The notes beneath the pieces are model-generated. The model worked only from the letters and a program-made list of their open reading frames with translations, ran no database searches and was not told the DNA's origin. From positions 1 through 64,000 of the forward strand of contig JADZGD010000118.1 of NCBI GenBank assembly GCA_020854055.1: a DNA stretch of 64,000 nucleotides. The letters are read 5' to 3'. The stretch's first letter is position 1. Every line of letters begins with the position of its first letter. The translations under genes were made by a program, and so were the position numbers. Shown piece by piece: positions 53,325-62,421 of the stretch. This stretch comes from Bryobacterales bacterium (GTDB lineage: Bacteria; Acidobacteriota; Terriglobia; Bryobacterales; Bryobacteraceae).

Positions 53325-54637
53325 GGACGCTATTCGCCAAGATCCTGCTCTGGTTCCTGCTCACGATCGTCGTCGCCATAGGCGGCTTCTTCATCACGAC
53401 GGCGCTCGATTTCTCCGCCCCGCGTACCCAGCAATTTCCCATGTCGATGCTGTTGAATTTCCAACTGCGGGAAGCGCGGCACGCCTGGGAGCGCTGGGGG
53501 CCGGCGGGATTGGCCGAGACGCTGGACCGCTTCACTCAAAACCGGCAGATGCAGGCATTCCTCACCGACGCAAACGGGCGCGATCTGCTCACCGGCCAAG
53601 ACCACTCCGAGTTGCTTCGCGCCGCTCAAAGCCGGCCTAACTCGGTGCTGTTCGAGCGCAAATCGATGGTGATGGCCCGCTCGTCCCGGGACGGGCGCTA
53701 CTGGTACTTTCTGCTGCTTCCCCGGCGGCGCTGGTTCGGCTGGATCTTTCATGTGGAGAATCTCTGGATCCTGTTGCCGGTGACGTTGCTGTGCTATCTC
53801 CTGGCGCGCCATCTGACGGCGCCCGTACGCCAGTTGCAGAACGCCGTGCAGCGCTTTGGGCAAGGCGACTTTTCCGCCCGGGCCGGTTCGGATCGCAAGG
53901 ACGAGCTAGGACAGTTGGCTCGTACCTTCGACCAGATGGCCGAGCGCATCCAGACCCTGATGGCCGCCGAGCGGCGCCTCTTGCTCGATATCTCACACGA
54001 GTTGCGCAGCCCGTTGACGCGGCTCAGTTTGGCGGTGGAACTGGCGCGCTCTAACGAGGACCAGGAGACAGCTCTCAACCGCGTGCAGAAAGAAGCCGAC
54101 CGGCTCAACTCGATGCTGGGCGAACTGCTGCAGGTAACCCGTGCCGAAGGCGACGCCTCCACGATTCGCAGAGGGCCGGTACGGCTGGATCTGCTGCTCG
54201 AAGACCTGGCCGAGGACGGCGTCATCGAAGCCGAAGCCCGCGGCGCATCCCTCGAACTGAAACCAGTTCCCGCCGTGACGTTGGAAGCCGATTCTGAACT
54301 GCTGCGGAGGGCGGTCGAGAACGTGATGCGCAATGCCATTCGCCATGCTCCGCCGGGGAGCCAGATCCAGATGCAGGCTCAGGCGAGCGAATCTACCGTC
54401 ACAATCAGCGTACGGGACTTCGGCCCGGGCGTGCCGGAAGAGGCCCTCGGACGCATCTTCGATCCGTTTTTCCGGGTAGATACGGACCGTAATCGCGCCA
54501 GCGGAGGCGCCGGCCTGGGCCTCGCCATCGCGCGCCGGGCGGTCGATCTGCACCGGGGTACGCTGAAGGCCCGCAACGCTCATCCCGGCCTGCTGGTTGA
54601 AATCGAACTCCCGCTGGTTCACGGCACTGCAAGCTAG
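53321..54637 (+). CDS. cpxA: CpxA-like membrane sensor histidine kinase
   Basis: A 438-residue kinase. A first membrane helix (residues about 8-30), a periplasmic domain of roughly 110 residues and a second helix (about 147-163) are followed by a HAMP domain (TAPVRQLQNAVQRFGQGDFS), HisKA with His226 in LLLDISHELRSPLTRLSLAV, and HATPase (NVMRNAIRHAPPGSQ, VRDFGPGVPEEALGRIFDPF, GGAGLGLAIARRAVDLHRG). Layout and the RRLLLDISHELRSPLTRL segment match CpxA. It is co-translated with the CpxR-like regulator. The periplasmic sensor has diverged, so the stimulus may differ from that in E. coli. No CpxP-like gene is adjacent. Confidence 0.9.
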   Translation: MRTLFAKILLWFLLTIVVAIGGFFITTALDFSAPRTQQFPMSMLLNFQLREARHAWERWGPAGLAETLDRFTQNRQMQAFLTDANGRDLLTGQDHSELLRAAQSRPNSVLFERKSMVMARSSRDGRYWYFLLLPRRRWFGWIFHVENLWILLPVTLLCYLLARHLTAPVRQLQNAVQRFGQGDFSARAGSDRKDELGQLARTFDQMAERIQTLMAAERRLLLDISHELRSPLTRLSLAVELARSNEDQETALNRVQKEADRLNSMLGELLQVTRAEGDASTIRRGPVRLDLLLEDLAEDGVIEAEARGASLELKPVPAVTLEADSELLRRAVENVMRNAIRHAPPGSQIQMQAQASESTVTISVRDFGPGVPEEALGRIFDPFFRVDTDRNRASGGAGLGLAIARRAVDLHRGTLKARNAHPGLLVEIELPLVHGTAS

Positions 54638-54688
54638 ACCTGCTATACAATAGCGTTTCCGGAATTCTTCGACGAGGACAACAGTGCG

Positions 54689-56281
54689 ATGGCCATCGTA
54701 GCGGGAGTCGACTTCGGGACGCTCAGCGTCCGCGTTTCCATCTTTGACAGCGAGAAAGGAAGACTCGGATCGGCCACGGCTGACTACCCGCTGTTGCGGA
54801 AGCAAGAAGATCCCGACTACGCCACGGAGAAACACTCCGACCACATGACGGCGCTGGTCGCGGCCACTCGTCAGGCAATCGAGACGGCCGGGATCGACGG
54901 CGCAAAGGTGGAGGCGATCGCGCTCGATACCACCGGTTCGAGCGTGGTGCCGGTTGGCGAGCGGCTGGAGCCGATCGACGATTATTATCTGTGGTGCGAT
55001 CACCGCTCCTGGCGCGAGGCGGCCGAGATCACTCAAACTGCCCTGACGCAGAAGCAGCCCTGCATCAATTGGTGCGGCGGAACCTATTCCTCCGAGTGGG
55101 GCTTCTCCAAGGTGTTGCACTGGCTGCGGCATAACCCGGAAAAGCGCAGCCGGTTTGTCTCCGCCTTCGAGCATTGTGACCTGGTGGCGGCGGTGCTCTG
55201 CGGCATCACCCGGGTGGAGGATGCGCCGCGTAGCATTTGCGCCATGGGACACAAGTGGATGTGGAACGAATCGCTGGGGGGCCTGCCGCCAGAGGAGTTC
55301 CTGGCCACGGTGGATCCCGTGCTCTCCGGCGTCCGCGCCAAGATCGGCGGCCGTTATCGAACGTCGGACCAACTGGCGGGCAGTCTCTCGGCCGAGTGGG
55401 CCGAAAAGCTGGGCCTCAAAGCAGGAATTCCCATTCCGGTCGGCGCGCTCGATGCCCATTGGGACGCCATCGGTTCCGGCATCGGCGAAGGCGATGTGGT
55501 CAATGTGGTGGGCACTTCCACGTGCATCATGGCCATCTGCAAGCAGGTGGACCTGATCCCCGGCGTCTGCGGCGTAGTGAATGGCTCTATCCATCCCGGC
55601 TTCTATGGCATCGAGGCCGGACTCTCGGCTACCGGCGACATCTTCGATGCCATCGCCAGACGCGCCAATTCCACCGTGGCCGCGCTTTCGGCGGGCCTCG
55701 ACCGCTACCGCGCCGGCCAGACCGGCCTGCTACGGATGAGTTGGGATAACGGCGACCGCACCGTGCTGGTAAATCCCGAGCTGGGTGGAGTAACGCTGGG
55801 CTGGAAACTGACCCATACCGCGCAGGACGAACTCTTTGCGGCGATTGAGGGCACGGCGTTCCATACCCGGGTGATCCTGGAGCGCATGGCCGAATATGGC
55901 GTGCCAATTCGCCGGGTAATCAACGGAGGAGGCATTCCACAGAAAAATGATACGCTCAATCGCGTCTACGCCAACGTGCTGAACAAACCCGTGCTGATAC
56001 CGGAAACGGAAGTCACCAGCATCGGCTCCGCCATTTTTGCCTTCCTGGCAGCCGGCGTCTTCCACACGGTGGAAGAAGCGCAGCAGCGGCTTTGCCCCAA
56101 GTACCGCACGGTCGAGCCGGACCCGGCCCAAGCGGCGGTCAGCGAAAGGCTCTACGCGCTTTACCGCAAGGTCTACTTCAGCCTCGGCCAGCCGGATTCG
56201 ACGCCCGTGACACTGGGCGGCATTTTGCCCGAGTTGAGGAACATCACGGCCGAAGTGCGCGCGGCAACGGCCACGGAGTGA
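54689..56281 (+). CDS. araB: Ribulokinase
   Basis: A 530-residue FGGY carbohydrate kinase. It has the N-terminal phosphate motif VAGVDFGTLSVRVSIFD, the sugar-binding region VEAIALDTTGSSVVPVGERL, DYYLWCDHRSWREAAEIT and GGTYSSEWGFSKVLHWLRHN, then GALDAHWDAIGSGIGEGDVV, VGTSTCIMAI, VNGSIHPGFYGIEAG and the adenosine motif RVINGGGIPQKNDTLNRVYA. The GTLSVR wording and the length of about 530 fit ribulokinase rather than glycerol or xylulose kinases. It phosphorylates L-ribulose (or ribitol) to L-ribulose 5-phosphate in L-arabinose use. A TACAAT-like -10 lies near 54645. araA and araD are not adjacent; the GH127 enzyme and an arabinokinase-like gene are 10-19 kb away. Confidence 0.92.
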   Translation: MAIVAGVDFGTLSVRVSIFDSEKGRLGSATADYPLLRKQEDPDYATEKHSDHMTALVAATRQAIETAGIDGAKVEAIALDTTGSSVVPVGERLEPIDDYYLWCDHRSWREAAEITQTALTQKQPCINWCGGTYSSEWGFSKVLHWLRHNPEKRSRFVSAFEHCDLVAAVLCGITRVEDAPRSICAMGHKWMWNESLGGLPPEEFLATVDPVLSGVRAKIGGRYRTSDQLAGSLSAEWAEKLGLKAGIPIPVGALDAHWDAIGSGIGEGDVVNVVGTSTCIMAICKQVDLIPGVCGVVNGSIHPGFYGIEAGLSATGDIFDAIARRANSTVAALSAGLDRYRAGQTGLLRMSWDNGDRTVLVNPELGGVTLGWKLTHTAQDELFAAIEGTAFHTRVILERMAEYGVPIRRVINGGGIPQKNDTLNRVYANVLNKPVLIPETEVTSIGSAIFAFLAAGVFHTVEEAQQRLCPKYRTVEPDPAQAAVSERLYALYRKVYFSLGQPDSTPVTLGGILPELRNITAEVRAATATE

Positions 56282-56290
56282 CCACCGCCG

Positions 56291-57052
56291 CTATCGCAAG
56301 AACAGATGGAAGCCGTGCTGAAGAACGGCGGCGCTGGCGGTTCCGGCAAGCGCCGGAGCGAACGACGGCATCGCTCCCCGCCGCTTCCACTCGGTATGCA
56401 CGGCGTGCCAACCCAGGTATAGGAAACTACCTCCGGCCAGTGCCAGCAGCAGATTCACCCAGTTGGCCCCCACATGCGGCGCAATCATCGATTCGAGCAG
56501 ACCGCCCACAATCGTTGCCGCTTCAGCCAGCGCCACGGCGATGATGGCGGAGATGCGCGAACGTAATGCCGAGTGCAGAATCACACCGAATGCCACACCC
56601 TCGGGTATCTTGTGTAACATCAGCCCGGCGGTAATGGCCGCCGAAAAGCCGTTGTCGCCGGCGCTGGCGGCGGCGGCGATCGCCGTACCATCCAGCAGGC
56701 TGTGCAGCGCGGCGGCAGCCACCAGAGGTCCGGCAAAACCATGCAATTGCATCGAGCAGTGGTCGTGATCGTGCGTGTGGGAACAGGTGGGACAAACCGG
56801 ATAGACGAAGTGGTCTACCAGCCAGAGCGTAAACACCCCGCCTGACATTGCCAGCAGCGCGGAGATCCAGCCGAAATGCCCGCCGAGTTCGGGAAATACC
56901 CAAAAACCGGCGATACCCAGCAGCACTCCGGCGCTAAAGGGAACTACGCGGCGGGCCAGTTGAACCGTGTGAGTAAGCCTGATTCCTACCCCCGCGGAGG
57001 CCACGGCCACCGCGGTCAGACCGAGCAAAAGTACAGTAATCGAGATCGGCAC
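56291..57052 (-). CDS. ZIP family metal transporter
   Basis: A 253-residue membrane protein with eight hydrophobic segments. Between segments 3 and 4 is a His-rich loop (CPTCSHTHDHDHCSMQLHG) that can bind zinc. Segment 4 carries HSLLDGTAIAAAASAG and segment 5 HKIPEGVAFGVILHSALRSR, the HN/HE-type metal-binding pairs of the ZIP core. It should move zinc or another divalent metal into the cytoplasm, though some members work in the other direction. It converges on araB with ten bases between stops and is divergent from fumC. Confidence 0.92.
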   Translation of the reverse strand: MPISITVLLLGLTAVAVASAGVGIRLTHTVQLARRVVPFSAGVLLGIAGFWVFPELGGHFGWISALLAMSGGVFTLWLVDHFVYPVCPTCSHTHDHDHCSMQLHGFAGPLVAAAALHSLLDGTAIAAAASAGDNGFSAAITAGLMLHKIPEGVAFGVILHSALRSRISAIIAVALAEAATIVGGLLESMIAPHVGANWVNLLLALAGGSFLYLGWHAVHTEWKRRGAMPSFAPALAGTASAAVLQHGFHLFLR

Positions 57053-57209
57053 AGAGAGAACATCCGGCGAGATACGTTCCTTTTAACTTTAGCGATTCAG
57101 CCCCACCTTAAGCAAACCGCCCGGACCAAAGTCACACGAATCCGGCATCGGATATTCCGTCCCGGCGTCTAACTGTCAGGTGCAATTCACCGAAGGAGCT
57201 AATCTACCG

Positions 57210-58562
57210 ATGCCGGCAACTCGAATCGAGCGGGACACCATGGGGGAGATGGATGTTCCGGCCGAAGCACTGTACGGCGCGCAGACGCAGCGTGCCGTCC
57301 AAAATTTCCCCATCAGCAGCCTGCGCTTCCCCAGGTCGTTCCTGCGTGCCCTGGGGCTGATCAAATGGGCGGCGGCAAGCGCCAATCTCCAGCTTGGATC
57401 TCTGCCCCCCGCAAAGGCGCAAGCCATTCTGGGCGCGGCCGAGCGGATGATTGGCGGCGAGTTGGATAGCCAGATGGTGGTAGACATATACCAGACCGGA
57501 AGCGGCACCTCCACCAACATGAACGCCAACGAAGTGCTGGCGCATCTGGCCGGCGTTCATCCCAACGACGACGTCAATCGCGGCCAATCGAGCAACGACG
57601 TTATCCCAACGGCTATCCACGTCGCCGCCGCCGAACAGATTCATACCATCCTGAGCCCGGCAATAGAGAAACTGGAGGATACCCTCACCCGGCGCGCCGC
57701 CGAATTCCACGGCATTTTGAAGATCGGCCGGACGCACCTGCAGGACGCCGTACCGATGCGGATGGGGCAGGAATTTTCCGGCTACGCCCGGCAGGTACGC
57801 CTATGCCGCCAGCGTATTCAACAGGCGGCGGATGGCCTGCTGGAACTGGCCCTGGGTGGAACGGCCGTGGGAACCGGCCTCAACGCGGCTCAGGGCTTCG
57901 CCGCCATCGCGATCGCGAAGCTTGCCGAAAGAACCGGTCTGGCATTCCGGGAGGCTTCCAATCACTTTGAGGCACAGGCATCCAAGGATGGCGTCTCGTT
58001 CCTGAGCGGCGCGCTCAAGACCTACGCCGTCGCCCTCACCAAGATCGGCAACGACATCCGCTGGCTCGGCTCCGGACCACGCACCGGTCTGGGAGAGTTG
58101 CGGCTACCCGCGGTCCAGCCTGGTTCGAGCATCATGCCGGGCAAGGTGAATCCGGTGATCGCCGAAAGCCTGCTGATGGCCTGCGCGCAGGTGATCGGCC
58201 ACGACGCCGCCATCACCTGGTGCTGCGCGGCGGGCAATTTCGAACTGAATGTGATGATGCCGCTGATGGCGTATGACCTGCTCGATTCCATTCACCTGCT
58301 GGCGGCGGTTAGCGCGAATTTCGAGTCCCGGTGTATCGCCGGGCTGGAGGTCGAAATCGAACGCGTCGAAAGCCTGGTGGAGCGGTCGCTGGCCATGGCA
58401 ACGGCACTGGTGCCCGCCATGGGATACGAGCGTGCCGCCTCCATCGCCCATCAGGCACACGCCACCGGGCGAACGGTACGCGAGGTGGCCGTCGAGCAAA
58501 GCGGGTTGGCGGAAGAGGAGATCAGGCGGCTGCTCGACCCGATTCGCCAGGCCGGCGCCTGA
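57210..58562 (+). CDS. fumC: Class II fumarate hydratase
   Basis: About 450 residues from the ATG at 57210 (PATRIERDTMGEMDVPAEAL), the start that fits the family; a GTG at 57180 is the alternative. The superfamily signature is GSSIMPGKVNP, preceded by GSGPRTGLGELRLPAVQP. Active-site stretches are TGSGTSTNMNANEVL, HPNDDVNRGQSSNDVIPTAI, GRTHLQDAVPMRMGQEFSGY and NFELNVMMPLMAYDLLDSI. The GSSIMPGK and NFELNV wording supports fumarase, while QDAVPMRMGQEF and NPVIAE are more like aspartate ammonia-lyase, so an activity test would be needed to be fully sure. It should hydrate fumarate to malate in the TCA cycle. Confidence 0.85.
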   Translation: MPATRIERDTMGEMDVPAEALYGAQTQRAVQNFPISSLRFPRSFLRALGLIKWAAASANLQLGSLPPAKAQAILGAAERMIGGELDSQMVVDIYQTGSGTSTNMNANEVLAHLAGVHPNDDVNRGQSSNDVIPTAIHVAAAEQIHTILSPAIEKLEDTLTRRAAEFHGILKIGRTHLQDAVPMRMGQEFSGYARQVRLCRQRIQQAADGLLELALGGTAVGTGLNAAQGFAAIAIAKLAERTGLAFREASNHFEAQASKDGVSFLSGALKTYAVALTKIGNDIRWLGSGPRTGLGELRLPAVQPGSSIMPGKVNPVIAESLLMACAQVIGHDAAITWCCAAGNFELNVMMPLMAYDLLDSIHLLAAVSANFESRCIAGLEVEIERVESLVERSLAMATALVPAMGYERAASIAHQAHATGRTVREVAVEQSGLAEEEIRRLLDPIRQAGA

Positions 58563-58566
58563 ACAA

Positions 58567-58851
58567 TCATTTCGTGACGGCGGCGGGACTGCCGGGCTTG
58601 CTCGCCCGCGGCGCGTTCACCGGCTGGCCTGCCTCCCCGGCCGGGTTGCCGGCATCGGTGCCCATCGTCGGCGTAAACGTCCCCGCCGGCGGTGTCCGGT
58701 GGCCCGCGCCCGAATTGCCGTACTGGCTAGCCGGCGCGGGGTTTCCGGCACCGGTTTCCGGCAGACTCTGGTTGGTGCAGCCACTGGCGGCAAGCATCAG
58801 CACAACGGCAACGAAAGCAATCCAGTGCGAGCAGGAATCGTTCAAGCGCAT
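58567..58851 (-). CDS. Small lipoprotein of unknown function
   Basis: A 94-residue protein with a lipoprotein signal (residues 1-25, FVAVVLMLAASGC, lipobox LAASGC). The mature part of about 70 residues is low-complexity and rich in Gly, Pro, Ala, Thr and Asn, with repeated GNP/GAGNPAP-like phrases, and probably unstructured. No family is recognised. It lies 45 bases downstream of queE on the same strand and converges with fumC four bases away. It could act as a spacer or surface-exposed anchor. Confidence 0.7.
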   Translation of the reverse strand: MRLNDSCSHWIAFVAVVLMLAASGCTNQSLPETGAGNPAPASQYGNSGAGHRTPPAGTFTPTMGTDAGNPAGEAGQPVNAPRASKPGSPAAVTK

Positions 58852-58896
58852 CAGTATTCCTCAGTCCCAGGTTCAGGCGTGATTTCCGTTAACCGA

Positions 58897-59568
58897 TTAT
58901 ACCCCGCGGCGGTCACCCCACAGTTCGATGTGCAGGCGTGGACCGAAGCGGTAGCCACGCGCTTTGCAGCACTCCACAATCCACAACCCGCGTTCGCGCA
59001 ACTGGCCGCGGTCGATACCTTCGGGCATCAGCACCACACGCTCCGGTTTGGCGCCCAGCTCGGCAACGATGCGGTCCACCTCCGCCAGGTCCTCCGGTTC
59101 GCTGACCACGAACTTCAACTGGTGTTCGAAGCGCCGGACCAGCTCGCTCAGCACTCCGGGCTGATAGCGCAACCGCTCGTGCCGGCCGTGCCAGGCGCCC
59201 TCGGGGATGGAATTGGCCAGTTTGGGGCTGATGCTCATCAGGTCGCAGACCACGTCGCGATCCATCGTGCCTGCCGTTTCGATCGTGATGTGCCGTCCGT
59301 GCTCATGCAGCCGGCGGGTGAGAGTTTCAATGCCGCCCGCAACCATTGGTTCACCGCCGGTCACCACCACGTGCCCCGCCGGGAAGTTCAGAGCCTGACC
59401 CAGAATCTCGTCAATCTCCATCGTCCTGCCCGCCGGCTCCCAGGAGGTGTACGGCGTGTCGCACCAACGGCAGCGCAGGTTGCAGCCGGAGGTGCGAATG
59501 AAAACGGAAGGTACGCCGATCAGCATGCCTTCGCCTTGCACCGAGAAAAAGATCTCGGAAATCTTCAC
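58897..59568 (-). CDS. queE: 7-carboxy-7-deazaguanine synthase
   Basis: A 223-residue radical SAM enzyme with the cluster motif at Cys29, Cys33 and Cys36 ([17 protein letters not shown]) and the N-terminal [20 protein letters not shown] typical of QueE. The glycine-rich SAM site is VVVTGGEPM. It converts 6-carboxytetrahydropterin to 7-carboxy-7-deazaguanine in queuosine (and other deazapurine) synthesis. It overlaps queC by four bases. queD, queF and tgt are not in the window; no 7-deazapurine DNA-modification (dpd) gene is seen, so tRNA modification is the likely purpose. Confidence 0.95.
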   Translation of the reverse strand: MKISEIFFSVQGEGMLIGVPSVFIRTSGCNLRCRWCDTPYTSWEPAGRTMEIDEILGQALNFPAGHVVVTGGEPMVAGGIETLTRRLHEHGRHITIETAGTMDRDVVCDLMSISPKLANSIPEGAWHGRHERLRYQPGVLSELVRRFEHQLKFVVSEPEDLAEVDRIVAELGAKPERVVLMPEGIDRGQLRERGLWIVECCKARGYRFGPRLHIELWGDRRGV

Positions 59569-60254
59569 GCCTGGTACTCCACCGGATCTTCCAGACCGAC
59601 CTCACGAAAGCCCTTCAACCGCAGCAGGCAGGAATCGCAATGGCCGCAGGCGCGCCCGCTCGCGTCCGGGTCGTAACAGGAATGAGTGAGCTGCAGCGGC
59701 ACATCCAGACGGCACGCCAACCGGATGATACCCGCCTTGCTCAATTTTGCCAGCGGGGTTGCGACGTGGATCTTCGTCCGTCCTTCCACCCCGGCGCGCG
59801 TGGCCAGGTTCGCCATCTTCTCGAAGGCTTCGATGAATTCGGGCCGGCAATCGGGATAACCCGAATAGTCGATGGAGTTGACGCCGATGAAGATCGCCTC
59901 GGCGCCCACCACTTCGGCCCATGCCAGTGCGTGAGCGAGGAAGATCGTGTTCCGCGCGGGCACGTAGGTAATGGGAATCCCCTGCGCCATCGTGCCGGCG
60001 GCGCGATCCTTGGGTACGGCGATATCGGCCGTCAATGCCGATCCGCCGTAGGGGCGCAGATCCATGGGAACGGTCAGGTGATCGACCACGCCCAGCGCTT
60101 CGGCAACTTCCGCGGCGGCCTGAATCTCCACGCGATGGCGCTGGCCGTAATCGAATGAGATCGCGTAGCAATCGTACCCTTCGCTCTTGGCGACGGCCAG
60201 GCAGGTGGAGGAGTCCAGTCCGCCGCTCAACAAGCATACGGCCCGCTTTTTCAT
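59565..60254 (-). CDS. queC: 7-cyano-7-deazaguanine synthase
   Basis: A 229-residue adenine-nucleotide hydrolase-type enzyme. The PP-loop is [18 protein letters not shown], followed by [37 protein letters not shown] and [20 protein letters not shown]. The C-terminal zinc site is visible as four cysteines in [18 protein letters not shown]. It turns 7-carboxy-7-deazaguanine into preQ0 with ATP and ammonia. The gene lies ten bases after the MFS exporter gene and overlaps queE, so the three are one transcript. I see no preQ1 riboswitch-like leader upstream. Confidence 0.96.
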   Translation of the reverse strand: MKKRAVCLLSGGLDSSTCLAVAKSEGYDCYAISFDYGQRHRVEIQAAAEVAEALGVVDHLTVPMDLRPYGGSALTADIAVPKDRAAGTMAQGIPITYVPARNTIFLAHALAWAEVVGAEAIFIGVNSIDYSGYPDCRPEFIEAFEKMANLATRAGVEGRTKIHVATPLAKLSKAGIIRLACRLDVPLQLTHSCYDPDASGRACGHCDSCLLRLKGFREVGLEDPVEYQA

Positions 60255-60264
60255 TCGGGCAACC

Positions 60265-61446
60265 TCATTGTTTGGGTAACCTCATCGTCAACAGGAATCC
60301 AAATATCGGGAAGACAGTCAGCGCGGCCAGCGCGCGGCCTAGAGTGATCGAATCCGCGACCCATCCGGTAAGCGGAATGAAGATGATACCGGCGCCGCCC
60401 CAGGCAAAGCCCATCATCAGCGCCGAAACAGCTCCGGCCTGCCGCGGCAGCAGCTCTTGCGCCATCACGATATTCACCGGGATGGTGAACAGCAGAATCA
60501 ACCCGCCCATGGCCAACCCGAAGATCGACCACCATCCCGAGGCCAGGAAGAACAGCGACAAAAATGGAACCGAGCCGATCATCGAAAACAGAATCACCCG
60601 GCGTCCGCCGAATCGATCCGAAAGGTGACCGCCGATAAACCCTCCCACGGCGCCCGCCGCGAGGTAGAGCGTCAGCGTCGAACTGGCATCCGCTAGTGTG
60701 AATCCGCGTTCGCGGTGCAGGTAGAGCGGCAGGAACTGACCGTAGGTAATCTGAATGATGGAGCGGATGAAAACCAGAAAATAGAGAATCGTAATCGGCT
60801 TCCAGACCACGCGCAGCGCCGCCAGATCCAGGTGCTTCGACCGTGGCCGCGGCGCTGGCCCGGGAGCCAGCAACAATAGCAGCAGGCTCACCACCAGGCC
60901 GGGAACAGCCGCGCGCCAGACGCCCGCCGTCGTTGAGCGGGAAAATATGGAGGTAAAAAACATCGGCCCGATCGCCAGCCCCAGGGTGCCCGAGCTGATG
61001 AAAATCGCCATCCAGCCACCCCGCTTCCCGGCGATACCCTCGGTTACCTGGCTGGACGCGGCGGGATGGAACGCGGCGATGCCCGCCCCGCCAAGAGCCA
61101 CCATTACCGCCAGCCAGAAGTAGCTGGGCGCAAACCCGAGCGAAGAGATAAACAGTGCCGCCAGCGCCGGAGTGAACGCTGCCATCCAACGGCTGCGAAA
61201 ACGGTCGAACAGCACGCCGTAGGCCGGCTGCATGAGGGAGGAGGAAAAGACCATCACGCCGCCGAGCGCTCCCGCCTCGGCCAGCGAAAGGCCGAAGCGC
61301 TCCACCAGTATCGGCTGCCAGGCGCCGATCGCGCTCGAATAAAGATCAATTGCAAAGTGTCCTGCCGATAGCAGCGCCGCGGTGACCACGGTTCGTTGTC
61401 TCGGCCACGCCACGGTTCCGGCAATTACACTTGGCTGGGAACTCAT
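60265..61446 (-). CDS. MFS transporter, fosmidomycin-resistance (Fsr) type
   Basis: A 393-residue membrane protein with twelve hydrophobic segments. The start [20 protein letters not shown] and the pattern [20 protein letters not shown] followed by [11 protein letters not shown], plus [20 protein letters not shown], are typical of the Fsr family of MFS exporters. It is expected to expel small molecules; the physiological substrate is unknown. The ATG at 61446 is used. The gene is first in a transcript with queC and queE; the reason for that link is not evident. Confidence 0.87.
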   Translation of the reverse strand: MSSQPSVIAGTVAWPRQRTVVTAALLSAGHFAIDLYSSAIGAWQPILVERFGLSLAEAGALGGVMVFSSSLMQPAYGVLFDRFRSRWMAAFTPALAALFISSLGFAPSYFWLAVMVALGGAGIAAFHPAASSQVTEGIAGKRGGWMAIFISSGTLGLAIGPMFFTSIFSRSTTAGVWRAAVPGLVVSLLLLLLAPGPAPRPRSKHLDLAALRVVWKPITILYFLVFIRSIIQITYGQFLPLYLHRERGFTLADASSTLTLYLAAGAVGGFIGGHLSDRFGGRRVILFSMIGSVPFLSLFFLASGWWSIFGLAMGGLILLFTIPVNIVMAQELLPRQAGAVSALMMGFAWGGAGIIFIPLTGWVADSITLGRALAALTVFPIFGFLLTMRLPKQ

Positions 61447-61498
61447 CAACTACTAACCACGATATTACAGAATCGGACCAACCCAGTCCCTGTTGCGC

Positions 61499-62347
61499 CT
61501 ACATCAGTGATTCCAGCCGGGAAGAGATGCGCTTGCGCAGTTGATTCGGGTTCGAATGATAGCGCTCTTCGACGCGCATCGGCAGCCGGGCGCAAATCTC
61601 CTCAAAGGCCCAGGTGTTGTGCGTCGGCAGCACGCTGTATCCGAGGGAATCGGCCAAACGGCAGCCGAGCGCAACCAGAGACAGGGTGCCTGTCCCCTCC
61701 GGCACATCCTGATGATGGCAGGCCGCGGTCCGGACGATGGCCTCGGGCAGTTGCCACTCGCGGGCCAGCCATGCGCCCGCCTGGCAGTGGTCGATGTCGA
61801 ACAGATCCTGCTCCGAACAGAGAATGTCAAAACCAAACTCGGTGGAGACGCCGAGCATGTTGGAGTACTCATTCGGGTAGGCCGCCAGCAGTCCGATCCT
61901 GCCCACATCATGCAGCAGGCCGGCGGCGTAGACCGGTTCCGGCTTCACGCCGGAGGCCGAAGCCAGCTCTTCGGAAAGCAGCGCGCAAGCCAGGCTGTGG
62001 CGCCAGCAGCGGGCTAGCGCCGGCGCCTTCAACGCATTTTTTACGTAGACCCGCAAGGCGACGGTGATTGCCAGCGACTTCACAAAGTCCAGACCGAGCA
62101 CCAGTGTCGCCTGGTGCAGGCTCGCCACCGGTTCGGAGAAGCTGAACCGGGCCGAATTGGCCGCCCGCAACAGTTCCACGGCGAAGGCCGGATCGCTCTC
62201 GATCATGCGGACGATATCACGTAAATCCGTTCCTTCCTTGGACACCAGTTCCAGCAGACGAAGCGCCACCGCCGGCAGCGGCGGAAGAGCCGCCAGCGCC
62301 CATGGCCTGTTTCGGTCAGACGTAGCCGGCGGTGGAGACATGCGCAT
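61499..62347 (-). CDS. HDOD domain protein
   Basis: A 282-residue soluble protein from the ATG at 62347, preceded by GAGGA at 7 bases. Residues about 20-215 form an HDOD domain (LPPLPAVALRLLELVSKEGT, IVRMIESDPAFAVELLRAAN, SLHQATLVLGLDFVKSLAI, VYAAGLLHDVGRIGLLAAYP). The HD pair is present in LLHDVG, but most HDOD proteins lack phosphohydrolase activity. HDOD proteins act in signalling, often with c-di-GMP or histidine kinase networks. No kinase, REC or GGDEF domain is fused here. It stands alone between the MFS and M20 genes. Confidence 0.9.
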   Translation of the reverse strand: MRMSPPPATSDRNRPWALAALPPLPAVALRLLELVSKEGTDLRDIVRMIESDPAFAVELLRAANSARFSFSEPVASLHQATLVLGLDFVKSLAITVALRVYVKNALKAPALARCWRHSLACALLSEELASASGVKPEPVYAAGLLHDVGRIGLLAAYPNEYSNMLGVSTEFGFDILCSEQDLFDIDHCQAGAWLAREWQLPEAIVRTAACHHQDVPEGTGTLSLVALGCRLADSLGYSVLPTHNTWAFEEICARLPMRVEERYHSNPNQLRKRISSRLESLM

Positions 62348-62421
62348 AAATAATTCCTCAAGTCTCTTATCGGCAGCCGAAGCGATACTCAAGCCTCAAT
62401 TCCACCGTGGCCGGGGAGGCG

